A DNA stretch of 64,000 nucleotides from Pseudomonas sp. Leaf48 (GTDB lineage Bacteria > Pseudomonadota > Gammaproteobacteria > Pseudomonadales > Pseudomonadaceae): positions 54,407 through 118,406 of the forward strand of contig NZ_LMLH01000023.1 of NCBI RefSeq assembly GCF_001421885.1. The letters are read 5' to 3'. Below, piece after piece: positions 33,886 through 44,004 of this stretch; position 1 is the first letter of the stretch; every line of letters begins with the position of its first letter. A program made the translations under genes and the position numbers. A model generated the notes under the pieces. That model saw nothing but the letters and a program-made list of their open reading frames with translations, had not been told where the DNA came from and did not search any database.

Positions 33886-33901
33886 TGGCACCGTGGTTGT
33901 T
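33886..33901 (+). promoter_or_regulatory. Possible sigma-54 promoter of the fdn operon
   Basis: TGGCACCGTGGTTGTT matches the -24/-12 pattern TGGCAC-N5-TTGCW except that the highly conserved GC at -12 is GT. It lies about 49 bp upstream of the fdnG ATG, a sensible leader length. No enhancer-binding-protein gene is adjacent. The -12 mismatch makes this tentative. Confidence 0.35.
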
Positions 33902-33949
33902 CAAAAAGGCCCGGCCATGCACCGGGTTCCACCTGATCAGGAGTGCACG

Positions 33950-36900
33950 ATGGATCTCAGCCGTCGTCAATTCTTCAAGGTCGCCGGTATCGGCCTTGCA
34001 GGCTCTAGCCTGGGTGCGTTGGGTATGGCCCCGACGCCTGCGTTTGCCGAACAGGTGCGTCACTTCAAGCTTGCCCACACCCATGAAACCCGTAACACCT
34101 GCCCTTATTGCTCGGTCGGTTGCGGCTTGATCATGTACAGCCAGGGCGATGCCTCCAAGAATGTCGCGCAAAATATCATTCACATCGAAGGTGACGCCGA
34201 CCATCCGGTCAACCGCGGCACCCTGTGCCCAAAAGGCGCCGGCCTGCTCGACTTCATTCACAGCCCCGGCCGCCTGCAGTACCCGCAGGTGCGCAAGCCC
34301 GGCAGCAGCGAATGGACGCGCATGTCCTGGGATGAAGCACTCGATCGTGTCGCCAACCTGATGAAGGCCGACCGCGACGCCAACTTTATCGAGAAGAACG
34401 CGGCAGGCCAGACGGTGAACCGCTGGCTGACCACCGGTTTCCTCGCGGCCTCGGCGGCGTCCAACGAAGCGGGTTACATCACCCACAAGGTCATTCGCAG
34501 TCTTGGCATGCTGGGGTTCGATAACCAGGCGCGTGTCTGACACGGCCCGACGGTGGCAAGTCTTGCCCCGACGTACGGCCGTGGTGCCATGACCAACCAC
34601 TGGACCGATATCGCCAACGCGAATCTGGTTCTGGTGATGGGTGGCAACGCAGCAGAAGCGCATCCGTGCGGCTTCAAATGGGTGACCGAAGCCAAGGCGC
34701 ACAACAAGGCGCGGCTGATCGTGGTCGACCCGCGGTTTACCCGCACAGCATCCGTGGCCGACTATTACGCCCCCATCCGCACCGGTACCGACATCGCCTT
34801 CATGGGCGGGCTGATCAATTACCTGCTGACCGAGGACAAGATCCAGCACGAGTACGTGCGCAACTACACCGACGTCTCGTTCATCGTCAAAGCCGGCTAT
34901 GGCTTCGAGGACGGAATCTTCAGCGGCTACGATGCGACCAAGCGCGTATATACGGATAAATCCGGCTGGGGTTATGAGCTCGGGGAAGACGGTTTTGCCA
35001 AGGTCGACCCGACCCTGCAGGACCCGCGCTGCGTCTATCAACTGATGAAGCAGCACTACAGCCGCTACAACATCGACCTGGCCAGCCAGATCTGCGGGAT
35101 GCCGGTCGATGCCATGCAGAAAATCTGGGAGGAGATCGCCACTTGCTCGCAACCGGGCAAGACCATGACCATCCTCTACGCCCTGGGCTGGACCCAGCAT
35201 TCGATCGGCGCGCAGATCATCCGCAGCGCGGCCATGGTGCAACTGCTGCTGGGCAACGTCGGCATGCCTGGCGGCGGGGTCAATGCCTTGCGCGGGCACT
35301 CCAATATCCAGGGCCTGACCGACCTCGGCCTGTTGTCCAACTCGCTGCCCGGCTACCTGACGTTGCCGGTGGATGCCGAGCAGGATTACAACGCCTACAT
35401 CATCAAGCGCACCCAGAAACCGTTGCGCCCGGGGCAGTTGTCCTATTGGCAGAACTACGGCAAGTTCCACGTCAGCCTGATGAAGGCCTGGTACGGCGCC
35501 AACGCCACGGCGGAAAACAATTGGGCCTACGACTACCTGCCCAAACTCGACATTCCCAACTACGACATCCTCAAGGTGTTCGACCTGATGGGCCAGGGCA
35601 AGGTCAACGGCTACATGTGCCAGGGTTTCAACCCGATCGCCGCGTTGCCCGACAAGAACCGGGTGATGGCGGCGCTGGCAAAACTGAAATGGCTGGTGGT
35701 GATGGACCCGCTGGCCACCGAAACCTCTGAGTTCTGGCGCAATGTCGGGCCTTACAACGATGTTAAGAGCGCCGACATCCAGACCGAAGTCATTCGGCTG
35801 CCCACCACCTGTTTCGCCGAGGAGGATGGCTCGCTGGTCAATAGCAGCCGCTGGCTGCAATGGCACTGGAAAGGCGCCGACGGTCCGGGTGAAGCGCACA
35901 CCGACATACGGATCATGAGCGAGCTGTTCCTGCGCCTGCGTCAGCGCTATCAGGCTGATGGCGGGGTATACCCCGATCCGATGCTGAAACTGTCATGGCA
36001 GTACAAAATCCCCGAGGAACCATCACCGGAGGAAGTGGCCAAGGAGATCAACGGCTACGCCACTACCGACTTCACCGACGCCACCGGCGTTGCGGTCAAG
36101 GCCAATGCGCAGCTGGCCGGGTTCGGCCAGCTCAAGGACGACGGCAGCACCGCCTCCGGTTGCTGGATCTTCTGCGGCAGCTGGACCGAGCTGGGCAACC
36201 AGATGGCCCGGCGCGACAACAATGATCCCTATGGCATGCACCAGCATCAGGGCTGGGCCTGGGCCTGGCCGGCCAACCGGCGGATTCTCTACAACCGCGC
36301 CTCGGCTGACGTGCAAGGCAAACCCTGGGATGCGAAAAAGCGCCTGGTGTGGTGGAACGGCAAACTCTGGACCGGCACCGACGTGCCGGACTTCAAGGCT
36401 GACGTGGCACCGGAAGCGGGTATGAATCCGTTCATCATGAACCCTGAAGGCGTGGCGCGGTTCTTTGCCGTCGACAAGATGAACGAAGGGCCATTCCCCG
36501 AACACTACGAGCCGTTCGAGACGCCCATCGGCATCAATCCGCTGCACCCGCAAAACAAGCAGGCCACCAGCAACCCGGCGGCGCGGATCTTCGATTCGGT
36601 GTGGGACACCCTTGGCGTGGCCAAGGACTACCCATACGCCGCCACCAGCTATCGCCTGACCGAGCATTTTCACTTCTGGAGCAAGCACTGCAAGCTCAAC
36701 GCGATCGCCCAGCCGGAGCAATTCGTCGAAATCGGCGAAGTGCTGGCCAAGGAGAAAGGCATAGCCGCCGGTGACCGGGTGCGGGTCAGCAGCAAGCGCG
36801 GCTTTATCGAAGCAGTGGCGGTGGTGACCAAGCGGATTCGTCCACTGCAGGTCAACAATCAAGTGGTGCACCAGATCGGCATTCCGTTGCATTGGGGCTT

Positions 36901-37015
36901 TACCGGGCTCACGCGCCACGGTTACCTGACCAACACCCTGGTGCCGTTCCTCGGCGATGGCAACACCCAGACCCCGGAATCCAAGTCATTCCTGGTCAAC
37001 GTGGAGAAAGTCTAA
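33950..37015 (+). CDS. fdnG: Formate dehydrogenase-N alpha subunit, selenoprotein (in-frame TGA = Sec)
   Basis: Catalytic molybdopterin subunit of the membrane-bound respiratory formate dehydrogenase; oxidises formate in the periplasm. The full product is 1021 aa when the TGA at 34538-34540 (codon 197) is read as selenocysteine; E. coli FdnG has Sec196 and 1015 aa. The frame continues without break as HGPTVASLAPTYGRGAM after the TGA. The twin-arginine signal MDLSRRQFFKVAGIG directs export. A 4Fe-4S site reads CPYCSVGCGL and, later, GTLCPKG. Molybdopterin-binding sequence includes NPIAALPDKNRVM. AGGAG lies 6 bp before the ATG. Gene callers that stop at TGA will split it into two pieces (33950-34540 and 34553-37015). 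It is first gene of fdnGHI-fdhE. Confidence 0.96.
34538..34567 (+). promoter_or_regulatory. Sec codon TGA with SECIS-like hairpin in fdnG
   Basis: The TGA at 34538-34540 is followed at 34555-34567 by a small stem-loop, GGCAA-GTC-TTGCC, which starts 14 nt past the codon. Bacterial SECIS elements lie inside the coding region directly after the UGA with a short apical stem bound by SelB. Position and shape agree with E. coli fdnG/fdhF elements. The apical-loop G and U needed by SelB are present as GUC. Confidence 0.8.
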
Positions 37016-37951
37016 ATGGCCAGCCAAGACATCATCGCCCGTTCGGCCACCACCACCGTGCCGCCTTCGGTGCGCAACCTGGAGGAAGTCGCCAAGCTGA
37101 TCGACACCACCAAGTGCATAGGTTGCAAGGCCTGCCAGGTGGCTTGTTCGGAATGGAACGAGCTGCGTGACGAGGTCGGGCACAATCACGGCACCTACGA
37201 CAACCCCCAGGACCTCACGGCCGAGACCTGGACGTTGATGCGCTTTACCGAGCACGAAACCGACGCCGGCAATCTTGAATGGCTGATCCGCAAGGACGGC
37301 TGTATGCACTGCGCCGAACCCGGTTGCCTGGCGGCGTGCCCCAGCCCCGGGGCGATCATCAAGCACGCCAACGGCATCGTCGACTTCAACCAGGATCATT
37401 GCATCGGCTGTGGTTACTGCATCACCGGTTGTCCGTTCAACATTCCGCGTATTTCGCAAAAGGACCACAAGGCCTACAAGTGCACTTTGTGCTCGGACCG
37501 GGTGGCGGTAGGTCTGGAGCCGGCCTGCGTGAAAACCTGCCCGACCGGGGCCATCGTGTTCGGCACCAAGGTCGACATGAAGGAGCACGCCGCCGAGCGC
37601 ATCGTCGACCTCAAGAGTCGCGGCTTCGAACACGCCGGCCTGTACGACCCGCAAGGGGTTGGCGGTACCCACGTGATGTACGTGTTGCACCACGCCGACA
37701 CGCCGCAGTTGTACGCCGGGCTGCCCAGCGCGCCGGTCATCAGCCCCTTGGTAGGCCTGTGGAAAGGCATCAGCAAACCCCTGGCGCTGCTGGCCATGGG
37801 CGCGGCGGTGCTGGCCGGGTTCTTCCACTATGTGAGGGTCGGACCGCAGCGGGTCGAAGAGGATGAACAACCTGACCTTGCGGATACTTCCGTGCATCAG
37901 GTCGATCCCTCGGTGCACACCTTCGATCCCCGTGGGGAGGACCGGCCATGA
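37016..37951 (+). CDS. fdnH: Formate dehydrogenase-N iron-sulfur beta subunit
   Basis: Electron-transfer subunit carrying four 4Fe-4S clusters from the alpha subunit to cytochrome b. The product is 311 aa; its ATG follows the fdnG stop directly. Cluster motifs in order: [11 protein letters not shown] near residues 39-49, [13 protein letters not shown] near 98-110, [14 protein letters not shown] near 130-143, and CTLCSDRV with ACVKTCPTG near 158-182. A single C-terminal membrane helix ([20 protein letters not shown]) near 257-276 anchors it. It probably travels with FdnG through the Tat pathway. The stop overlaps the fdnI start (ATGA). Confidence 0.96.
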   Translation: MASQDIIARSATTTVPPSVRNLEEVAKLIDTTKCIGCKACQVACSEWNELRDEVGHNHGTYDNPQDLTAETWTLMRFTEHETDAGNLEWLIRKDGCMHCAEPGCLAACPSPGAIIKHANGIVDFNQDHCIGCGYCITGCPFNIPRISQKDHKAYKCTLCSDRVAVGLEPACVKTCPTGAIVFGTKVDMKEHAAERIVDLKSRGFEHAGLYDPQGVGGTHVMYVLHHADTPQLYAGLPSAPVISPLVGLWKGISKPLALLAMGAAVLAGFFHYVRVGPQRVEEDEQPDLADTSVHQVDPSVHTFDPRGEDRP

Positions 37952-38601
37952 GTCGTAAAACCATCCTGCGCTACACCAGCAACCAGCGCACCAACCACTG
38001 GCTGGTGGCGATTGTGTTCTTCATGGCCGGTTTGTCCGGGCTGGCGTTGTTCCACCCGGCGCTGTTCTGGCTGAGCAACCTGTTCGGTGGAGGGCCCTGG
38101 ACGCGCATCCTGCATCCGTTCATGGGTGTAGTGATGTTCGTGCTGTTCCTCGGCCTGGTGTTTCGTTTTTGGCGCGCCAACTATTTCATTGCCAATGACC
38201 GCTTGTGGCTCAGGCGCATTGACCGGGTGATGCGTAACGAAGAGGAGGGCGTGCCCGCCATCGGCAAGTACAACCCCGGGCAGAAGTTGCTGTTCTGGAC
38301 TTTACTGCTGTGCATGCTGGGTTTGCTGTTGACTGGCCTGGTGATCTGGCGCGCGTATTTCAGCGACTACTTTGGTATCACCACGATTCGCTGGGCGATG
38401 CTGTTGCATGCGTTGGCGGGGTTTGTGCTGATCCTCTGCATCATTGTGCACATCTACGCCGGGATCTGGATCAAAGGCTCGGTCAGCGCGATGATGCATG
38501 GCCGGGTCAGCCGCGCCTGGGCGAAGAAGCACCATGAACTCTGGTACCGCGAGGTGACTCGCGACGAGGCGCCGCAACCACCGATCAGGAAAAAGGGCTG
38601 A
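37948..38601 (+). CDS. fdnI: Formate dehydrogenase-N cytochrome b556 gamma subunit
   Basis: Inner-membrane di-heme cytochrome b that passes electrons to quinone. The product is 217 aa with four hydrophobic helices ([75 protein letters not shown]). Histidines for heme are in NHWLVA, LHPFMG and IVHIYAG. The start overlaps the fdnH stop by 4 nt. It completes the FdnGHI complex. Confidence 0.95.
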   Translation: MSRKTILRYTSNQRTNHWLVAIVFFMAGLSGLALFHPALFWLSNLFGGGPWTRILHPFMGVVMFVLFLGLVFRFWRANYFIANDRLWLRRIDRVMRNEEEGVPAIGKYNPGQKLLFWTLLLCMLGLLLTGLVIWRAYFSDYFGITTIRWAMLLHALAGFVLILCIIVHIYAGIWIKGSVSAMMHGRVSRAWAKKHHELWYREVTRDEAPQPPIRKKG

Positions 38602-38605
38602 GCCT

Positions 38606-39532
38606 TTGGCAACCATTCTCGAACCCGGACAAATCGAAGCGGCGGCCAGTTCGCCGCCGTTTCTCTACCTGCCACCCCACAACCTGTTCAGCCTGCGTGC
38701 GATGCGCCTGGAGCATCTGGCCGAGGGACATGCGTTGGCCGATTACCTGCTTCTTATCGCCGGCGTCTGTCGGACGCAGCAGCGGGTGCTCGACGATCCG
38801 CCCTTGAGCGAGCCGCTGGACCGCCAGCGCATCGACTTGTGCCAGCAACACGGCTTGCCACCCTTTGCCGCAGACAGCCTGGCGCGGGAGGACGACTGGC
38901 AGCTGTACCTCGATGCCTTCCTGCAACATTATGCCGTGCCAGAGCAACCGGCCGTGGCCGACGCCGTTGCGACGATACGCGCCGCCAACTCCGGGCAACG
39001 GCGTGCCTGGGCAGTCGCGCTGGTCAGCGGTCAGTTTTCCATGGTGCCAGCGGCGCTGGTGCCATTTCTGGGCGCGGCCCTGCAGACGGCCTGGAGCCAC
39101 TGGCTGCTGAGTACGCCGGACTTGAAATTGACGCCGGGTGACAGCCTCAGCCAATGCCCGGCCTGCGGCTCACCGGCCATGGCCGGGGTGATCCGACATC
39201 GCGGCAAGCACAACGGCTTGCGCTATCTGGCCTGTTCCCTGTGTGCCTGCGAGTGGCATGTGGTGCGGGTCAAATGCGTGTATTGCGAACAGAGCAAGGG
39301 GCTTGAGTATCTCAGTCTTGAAGACGAACGCCACGCCGCCAATCAGGCGCCGCTGCGCGCCGAGATGTGCCCGGGCTGCAACAGCTATCTGAAGTTGCTC
39401 TACCTGGAAAACGACGCCGATGCCGAGCCGCTGTCGGCGGACCTGTCCAGCCTGCTGCTGGACATGCGCCTGGCCCAGGACGGTTATCAGCGCCTGGCAC
39501 CGAATCTGATGCTGGCACCGGGAGACGAATGA
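38606..39532 (+). CDS. fdhE: Formate dehydrogenase accessory protein FdhE
   Basis: Cytoplasmic factor needed for maturation of Tat-exported formate dehydrogenases. The product is 308 aa from a TTG at 38606, four bases after the fdnI stop; the N-terminal MATILEPGQIEAAASSPPFLYLP agrees with Pseudomonas homologues, so the rare start is likely. The rubredoxin-like metal-binding region shows CPACGS, CSLC, CVYC and CPGC, four CxxC motifs between about residues 184 and 267. It belongs to the fdn operon and sits between the structural genes and the selenocysteine genes. Confidence 0.93.
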   Translation: MATILEPGQIEAAASSPPFLYLPPHNLFSLRAMRLEHLAEGHALADYLLLIAGVCRTQQRVLDDPPLSEPLDRQRIDLCQQHGLPPFAADSLAREDDWQLYLDAFLQHYAVPEQPAVADAVATIRAANSGQRRAWAVALVSGQFSMVPAALVPFLGAALQTAWSHWLLSTPDLKLTPGDSLSQCPACGSPAMAGVIRHRGKHNGLRYLACSLCACEWHVVRVKCVYCEQSKGLEYLSLEDERHAANQAPLRAEMCPGCNSYLKLLYLENDADAEPLSADLSSLLLDMRLAQDGYQRLAPNLMLAPGDE

Positions 39533-39583
39533 CCACAGCGTCTACACTCTGGCGCGACGGTTATTGGTTTTCAGGAGCACCCG

Positions 39584-41014
39584 ATGTCCGCACGCGGTAG
39601 CAGCCAACCCCTGCGTCTGCCTTCCATCGACAGCCTGCTGCGTCACCCGGCATGCCAGCCGCTGGCCGGGCGCTATGGGCGCGATGCCTTGCTGGCCACC
39701 TTGCGCCAACTGCTCGATGAACTGCGCGAAGGGGTGCAGCAAGGGTTGCTCGAAGCGGTTGAGATCAGCCCTGAAGTGCTGGCGGGCAGGGCTGGCGAAC
39801 GTTTACAGGCACAACATCGCAGCCATGTGCGTCGGGTATTCAATCTCACTGGCACGGTGCTGCACACCAACCTCGGGCGGGCATTGTTGCCGCAGGAGGC
39901 CATAGATGCGGTGCAGATTGCCGCGCGCTATCCGCTCAATCTGGAGTTCGACCTGCACACTGGCAAGCGCGGCGATCGCGACGACTTGATCGAAGGGCTG
40001 ATCCGCGAGCTCACCGGTGCCGAAGCGGTGACCGTGGTCAACAACAACGCCGCCGCAGTGCTGCTGGCCCTCAACAGCCTGGGCGCGCGCAAGGAAGGCA
40101 TCATTTCCCGGGGCGAGCTGATCGAAATCGGCGGCGCCTTCCGCATTCCCGACATCATGGCCCGGGCCGGAGTGAAGCTGCATGAAGTTGGCACCACCAA
40201 CCGCACCCATGCCCGCGATTACGAAGCGGCCATCGGCCCGCGCAGCGGCTTGATCATGCGTGTGCACGCAAGCAACTACAGCATCCAGGGTTTCACCACC
40301 AGCGTGCCGACTGCGCAACTCGCAACGCTGGCCCATCAACATGGCCTGCCGCTACTCGAGGACCTCGGCAGCGGCAGTCTGCTGGATCTGACCCGCTGGG
40401 GCCTGCCCGCCGAACCGACCGTGCGCCAGGCGCTGCTCGATGGCGCGGACATCGTCACCTTCAGTGGCGACAAACTTCTTGGCGGCCCCCAGGCCGGGTT
40501 GATCGTCGGGCGCAAGGACCTGATCGCCAGAATCAAGAAGAACCCGCTGAAACGCGCGTTACGGGTCGACAAGCTGACCCTCGCAGCCCTCGAAGCCGTA
40601 CTGGGCTTGTACCGCAACCCGGATCGACTGGCCGAACGCTTGCCCAGCCTGCGCTTGCTGACCCGGCCCCAGGCCGACATCCTTGCCCAGGCCGAGCGCT
40701 TGCAACCTTCACTGGCGCAAGCATTAGGCGACACCTGGGCTGTGAGCGCGCAGAAGGCGCAGGGCATGATCGGCAGCGGCAGCCAACCGGTGGCGCGGCT
40801 TCCCAGTGCGGCGCTGTGCCTTCGTCCGCTGGTATCGAAACGCCTGCGCGGACGCAGCCTGCTCAATCTTGAGGCGGCCTTTCGCGGCTTGCCGGTACCG
40901 GTGCTCGGGCGCCTTGACGACGACGCCCTGTGGCTGGATCTTCGGCAACTGGACGATGAACCGGCGTGGCTGGCGCAGCTCGATCAGTTGCAGGTGGAGG
41001 GCCGGGCAGGGTGA
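39584..41014 (+). CDS. selA: L-seryl-tRNA(Sec) selenium transferase
   Basis: PLP enzyme that converts Ser-tRNA(Sec) to Sec-tRNA(Sec) with selenophosphate. The product is 476 aa (E. coli SelA 463). AGGAG precedes the ATG. The PLP lysine is in [14 protein letters not shown] near residue 296, matching E. coli Lys295. Other family sequence: [31 protein letters not shown] and [17 protein letters not shown]. Its stop overlaps the selB GTG start. No selD is in the window; selenophosphate must come from a selD elsewhere. Confidence 0.96.
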   Translation: MSARGSSQPLRLPSIDSLLRHPACQPLAGRYGRDALLATLRQLLDELREGVQQGLLEAVEISPEVLAGRAGERLQAQHRSHVRRVFNLTGTVLHTNLGRALLPQEAIDAVQIAARYPLNLEFDLHTGKRGDRDDLIEGLIRELTGAEAVTVVNNNAAAVLLALNSLGARKEGIISRGELIEIGGAFRIPDIMARAGVKLHEVGTTNRTHARDYEAAIGPRSGLIMRVHASNYSIQGFTTSVPTAQLATLAHQHGLPLLEDLGSGSLLDLTRWGLPAEPTVRQALLDGADIVTFSGDKLLGGPQAGLIVGRKDLIARIKKNPLKRALRVDKLTLAALEAVLGLYRNPDRLAERLPSLRLLTRPQADILAQAERLQPSLAQALGDTWAVSAQKAQGMIGSGSQPVARLPSAALCLRPLVSKRLRGRSLLNLEAAFRGLPVPVLGRLDDDALWLDLRQLDDEPAWLAQLDQLQVEGRAG

Positions 41015-42918
41015 TTGTTGGCACCGCAGGACACATCGACCACGGCAAGACTGCACTGCTCCAGGCCCTGACCGGCCAGGCCGGTGACCGCCGCCGGGAA
41101 GAGCGTGAGCGCGGCATGACCATCGACCTCGGTTACCTTTACGCCGCGCTGGAGCCGGGCGCCGCCCTGACCGGTTTCATCGACGTGCCCGGCCATGAGC
41201 GCTTCACCCATAACATGCTCGCTGGCGCCCAAGGCATTGATCTGGTACTGCTGGTGGTGGCGGCCGATGACGGCGTGATGCCGCAGACCCGCGAGCATCT
41301 GGCGATCGTCGAGCTGCTGGGCATTCCCCGGGCGCTGGTGGCGATCAGCAAGTGTGACCGGGTTGACGCGGCCAGGGTCGCTGAGGTTCGCGAGCAGATC
41401 CAGGCGCTGCTGGCTCCCGGGCCTTATGCCGATGCGCCAATAACGGCGTTATCGAGTGTGACGGGCGAAGGTGTCGAGCCCCTGCGTGAACTGTTGCTAC
41501 AGGCGCAGCGCAATGTGCGGCAACGCAGTACCGAGGGCGGCTTTCGACTGGCGATCGACCGCACATTCAGCGTCGCCGGCGCCGGGATCGTGGTCACTGG
41601 CACGGCATTGTCCGGGCGGGTCGCAGTGGGTGATACCTTGCTGCTGGGCCCCCAGGGCAAACCCGTGCGCATTCGCGGTTTGCATGCGCAGAACCAGCCT
41701 GCGGATGGTGCGTTTGCCGGTCAGCGCGTGGCCTTGAACCTGAGCGCCGAACGCTTGGCACTGGAGCAGATTCATCGGGGCCATTGGTTGCTGGCTGATA
41801 CGTTGTACGCGCCGACTTTTCGCCTGGATATCGACATGCAATTGCTGCCCGCCGAGGCGCGGGCGTTCGAACACTTCCAGCCGGTGCATGTGCATGTGGG
41901 TACCCAGGACGTGACCGGGCGCGTGGCGTTGCTGCAGGGGGCCAGCCTGGCACCGGGCGGGCGGATGTTCGCGCAGTTGCTGCTCAATACACCGGTTCAG
42001 GCGGTCAAAGGCGATCGGTTGATCCTGCGTGATCAGAGCGCCCAGCGCACCCTTGGTGGTGGTCGCGTGCTCGATCCCTTTGCCCCGACCCGACAACGCC
42101 GCAGCCCCGAGCGCCTGGCGCAGTTGCAGGCGCTGGTCCGCAGTTCTCGGCTGGAGGACGTGCTGCCGGCGTTGCTGGCCCACAGCGACAGCGGGCTCGA
42201 TCCGCGTCTTCTGGAGCGTCAGTTCAACCGGCCACGCAGCACCTGGGTTTTACCCGATGACGTACGCCTGATCGATACCCGCCAGGGCCCCTTGCTGTTC
42301 AGCACCCCTCGCTGGGAAGCCTTGAAAACGCCACTGCTGGAACACCTCGCACGCTTCCATGAACTGGAGCCGGACCAGATGGGCCCGGATCGGGATCGCC
42401 TGCGCCGCTTTAGCGCCAGTGCCCTGGAGCGACCGACATTCCTCAGTTTGCTCGACGAGATGATGGCCAGCGGCGCCATTGCCAGCAACGGGCCATGGCT
42501 GCATCTGCCCGGGCATCAGGTGCGCTTGAGCGAAGCGGACGAAGCCCTTTGGCAAAAGCTTCAACCCTTGTTCGAAACTGCCGGGTTTGATCCGCCATGG
42601 GTGCGCAACCTGGGGCATGACGAGGCGACCGTGCGCACACTGCTGCGCAAAATGGCGCGCCTGGGACTGGTCCATCAAGTGGTCCGTGATCTGTTCTACC
42701 CCGACAGCATGATCCGCCGATTGGCGGCTATGCTTGTGCAACTGGCGGACGCTGACCCGGTGATCCAGGTGGCGGCGTTTCGTGACGCGGTGGGTCTGGG
42801 GCGCAAGCGCAGCATCCAGATTCTTGAATACTTCGACCGCATCGGCCTGACCAGGCGCATGGGCGACCGACGCCAGATCCGCCGGGACAACGCACTGGCC
42901 CTGGGCACAGGAGACTGA
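41011..42918 (+). CDS. selB: Selenocysteine-specific elongation factor SelB
   Basis: GTPase that delivers Sec-tRNA(Sec) to ribosomes stalled at UGA followed by a SECIS hairpin. The product is 635 aa from the GTG at 41011, which overlaps the selA stop; the upstream in-frame extension from 40966 has no family sequence. G-domain motifs: [11 protein letters not shown] (residues 4-14), DVPGHERF near 59-66 and AISKCDRVD near 112-120. EF-Tu-like barrels follow, then C-terminal winged helices ([28 protein letters not shown]) that bind the SECIS RNA. selC begins 19 bp after its stop. Confidence 0.96.
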   Translation: MIVGTAGHIDHGKTALLQALTGQAGDRRREERERGMTIDLGYLYAALEPGAALTGFIDVPGHERFTHNMLAGAQGIDLVLLVVAADDGVMPQTREHLAIVELLGIPRALVAISKCDRVDAARVAEVREQIQALLAPGPYADAPITALSSVTGEGVEPLRELLLQAQRNVRQRSTEGGFRLAIDRTFSVAGAGIVVTGTALSGRVAVGDTLLLGPQGKPVRIRGLHAQNQPADGAFAGQRVALNLSAERLALEQIHRGHWLLADTLYAPTFRLDIDMQLLPAEARAFEHFQPVHVHVGTQDVTGRVALLQGASLAPGGRMFAQLLLNTPVQAVKGDRLILRDQSAQRTLGGGRVLDPFAPTRQRRSPERLAQLQALVRSSRLEDVLPALLAHSDSGLDPRLLERQFNRPRSTWVLPDDVRLIDTRQGPLLFSTPRWEALKTPLLEHLARFHELEPDQMGPDRDRLRRFSASALERPTFLSLLDEMMASGAIASNGPWLHLPGHQVRLSEADEALWQKLQPLFETAGFDPPWVRNLGHDEATVRTLLRKMARLGLVHQVVRDLFYPDSMIRRLAAMLVQLADADPVIQVAAFRDAVGLGRKRSIQILEYFDRIGLTRRMGDRRQIRRDNALALGTGD

Positions 42919-42937
42919 TTCAAGGGCAAGATTTCAA

Positions 42938-43033
42938 GGAAGGCAATCGCGCCCGGTGGCGCGGCCGGGCTTCAAACCCGGTTGGGGACGGCATCCGTTC
43001 CCGGGCAGGTTCGACTCCGGCTGCCTTCCGCCA
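42938..43033 (+). tRNA. selC: tRNA-Sec (anticodon TCA)
   Basis: The 96-nt sequence runs from GGAAGGCA to TGCCTTCCGCCA, with a perfect long acceptor stem and an encoded CCA end. The anticodon loop CTTCAAA gives anticodon TCA at 42972-42974, flanked by a CCGGG/CCCGG stem. The long variable arm (GGGGACGGCATCCGTTCCC) and T-loop GGTTCGACTCC match E. coli selC. It lies 19 bp downstream of selB. This is the tRNA that decodes the fdnG TGA. Confidence 0.97.
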
Positions 43034-43064
43034 TTTTCCGCAAAAACCCGGTACACCAAAGACC

Positions 43065-43765
43065 CTGTAGGAGCGAGCCTGCTCGCGATGAGGCCGGCCC
43101 ATCCAACATCACTGGCGCCTGACACGCCGCCATCGCTGGCAGGCCAGCTCCCACAGAGGAATGTGGCCGTACGCAGATTTTGTGTCCCCTGCAGACTCAC
43201 TGTAGGAGCGAGCCTGCTCGCGATGAGGCCGGCCCATCCAACATCACCGGCGCCTGACACGCCGCCATCGCTGGCAGGCCAGCTCCCACAGAGGAATGTG
43301 GCCGTACGCAGATTTTGTGTCCCTGCAGAATCACTGTAGGAGCGAGCCTGCTCGCGATGAGGCCGGCCCATCCAACATCACCGGCGCCTGACACGCCGCC
43401 ATCGCTGGCAGGCCAGCTCCCACAGGGGAATGTGGCCGTACGCAGATTTTGTGCCCGCTGCAGAGTCACTGTAGGAGCGAGCCTGCTCGCGATGAGGCCG
43501 GCCCATCCAACATCACCGGCGCCTGACACGCCGCCATCGCTGGCAAGCCAGCTCCCACAAGGGAATGTGGCCGTACGCAGATTTTGCGTCCGCTGCACAC
43601 TCACTGTAGGAGCGAGCCTGCTCGCGATGAGGCCGGCTCATCCAACATCACTGGCGCCTGACACGCCGCCATCGCTGGCAGGCCAGCTCCCACAGGGGAA
43701 TGTGGCCGTACGCAGATTTTGTGTCCGCTGCAGACTCACTGTAGGAGCGAGCCTGCTCGCGAAGG
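43065..43765. repeat. Tandem array of five ~135-bp REPIN units plus a partial sixth
   Basis: Units start at 43065, 43200, 43334, 43469 and 43604 (lengths 135, 134, 135, 135 and 135), with a partial sixth at 43739. Each begins CTGTAGGAGCGAGCCTGCTC, a palindromic REP head, and contains a second inverted REP (TCGCTGGCAGGCCAGCTCCC). Units differ by only a few substitutions, for instance AGAGG/AGGGG/AAGGG after the second arm. Open reading frames across the array come from the period being a multiple of three and are not genes. The array begins 32 bp after selC. Confidence 0.93.
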
Positions 43766-44004
43766 TCGTGAACGATTACGCGTGTTAACCGGGTTGCAGG
43801 TCATCATGCTGGCGGACCTGGCCGTCAACCGGATAACGTCGCCCCGCTGGAATAAACATTGAACCAGGTGGTGAGGGAGCCAGCTTCCTCGCCACAGCAG
43901 GTGAGCTCAATAGATTCCTGGAGATCAAGCGCCTCTACTTGCTCCCCCGTCGTCTTTGTTCGGCGAACGTACCTTGGTTTACACCGACGTGGACTTGCGC
44001 ACTA
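43766..44004. other. Gap between REPIN array and acetyltransferase gene
   Basis: About 240 bp with a degenerate inverted REP (GTGAGGGAGCCAGCTTCCTCGCCAC, about 43869-43893). A 60-codon frame at 43859-44041 has no protein-like features. I see no RNA gene or clear promoter. Confidence 0.5.

Noticed and set aside
33863..35899. Long minus-strand open frame (678 codons) opposite fdnG
   Set aside because: It is the antisense shadow of a high-GC gene; the translation is rich in Val, His, Gln and Arg with no domain, and fdnG is certain.
34553..37015. A separate formate dehydrogenase-like gene starting at GTG 34553
   Set aside because: It is the C-terminal part of fdnG after the selenocysteine TGA, in the same frame, not a separate gene.
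42934..43788. Several long frames with 45-residue protein repeats across the REPIN array
   Set aside because: They follow from a repeat period divisible by three; both strands are open and one unit of 134 bp breaks the pattern. Not protein coding.
43034..44004. Genomic island inserted at selC
   Set aside because: No integrase, no direct repeat of the selC 3' end and no cargo genes are present, only repeats.
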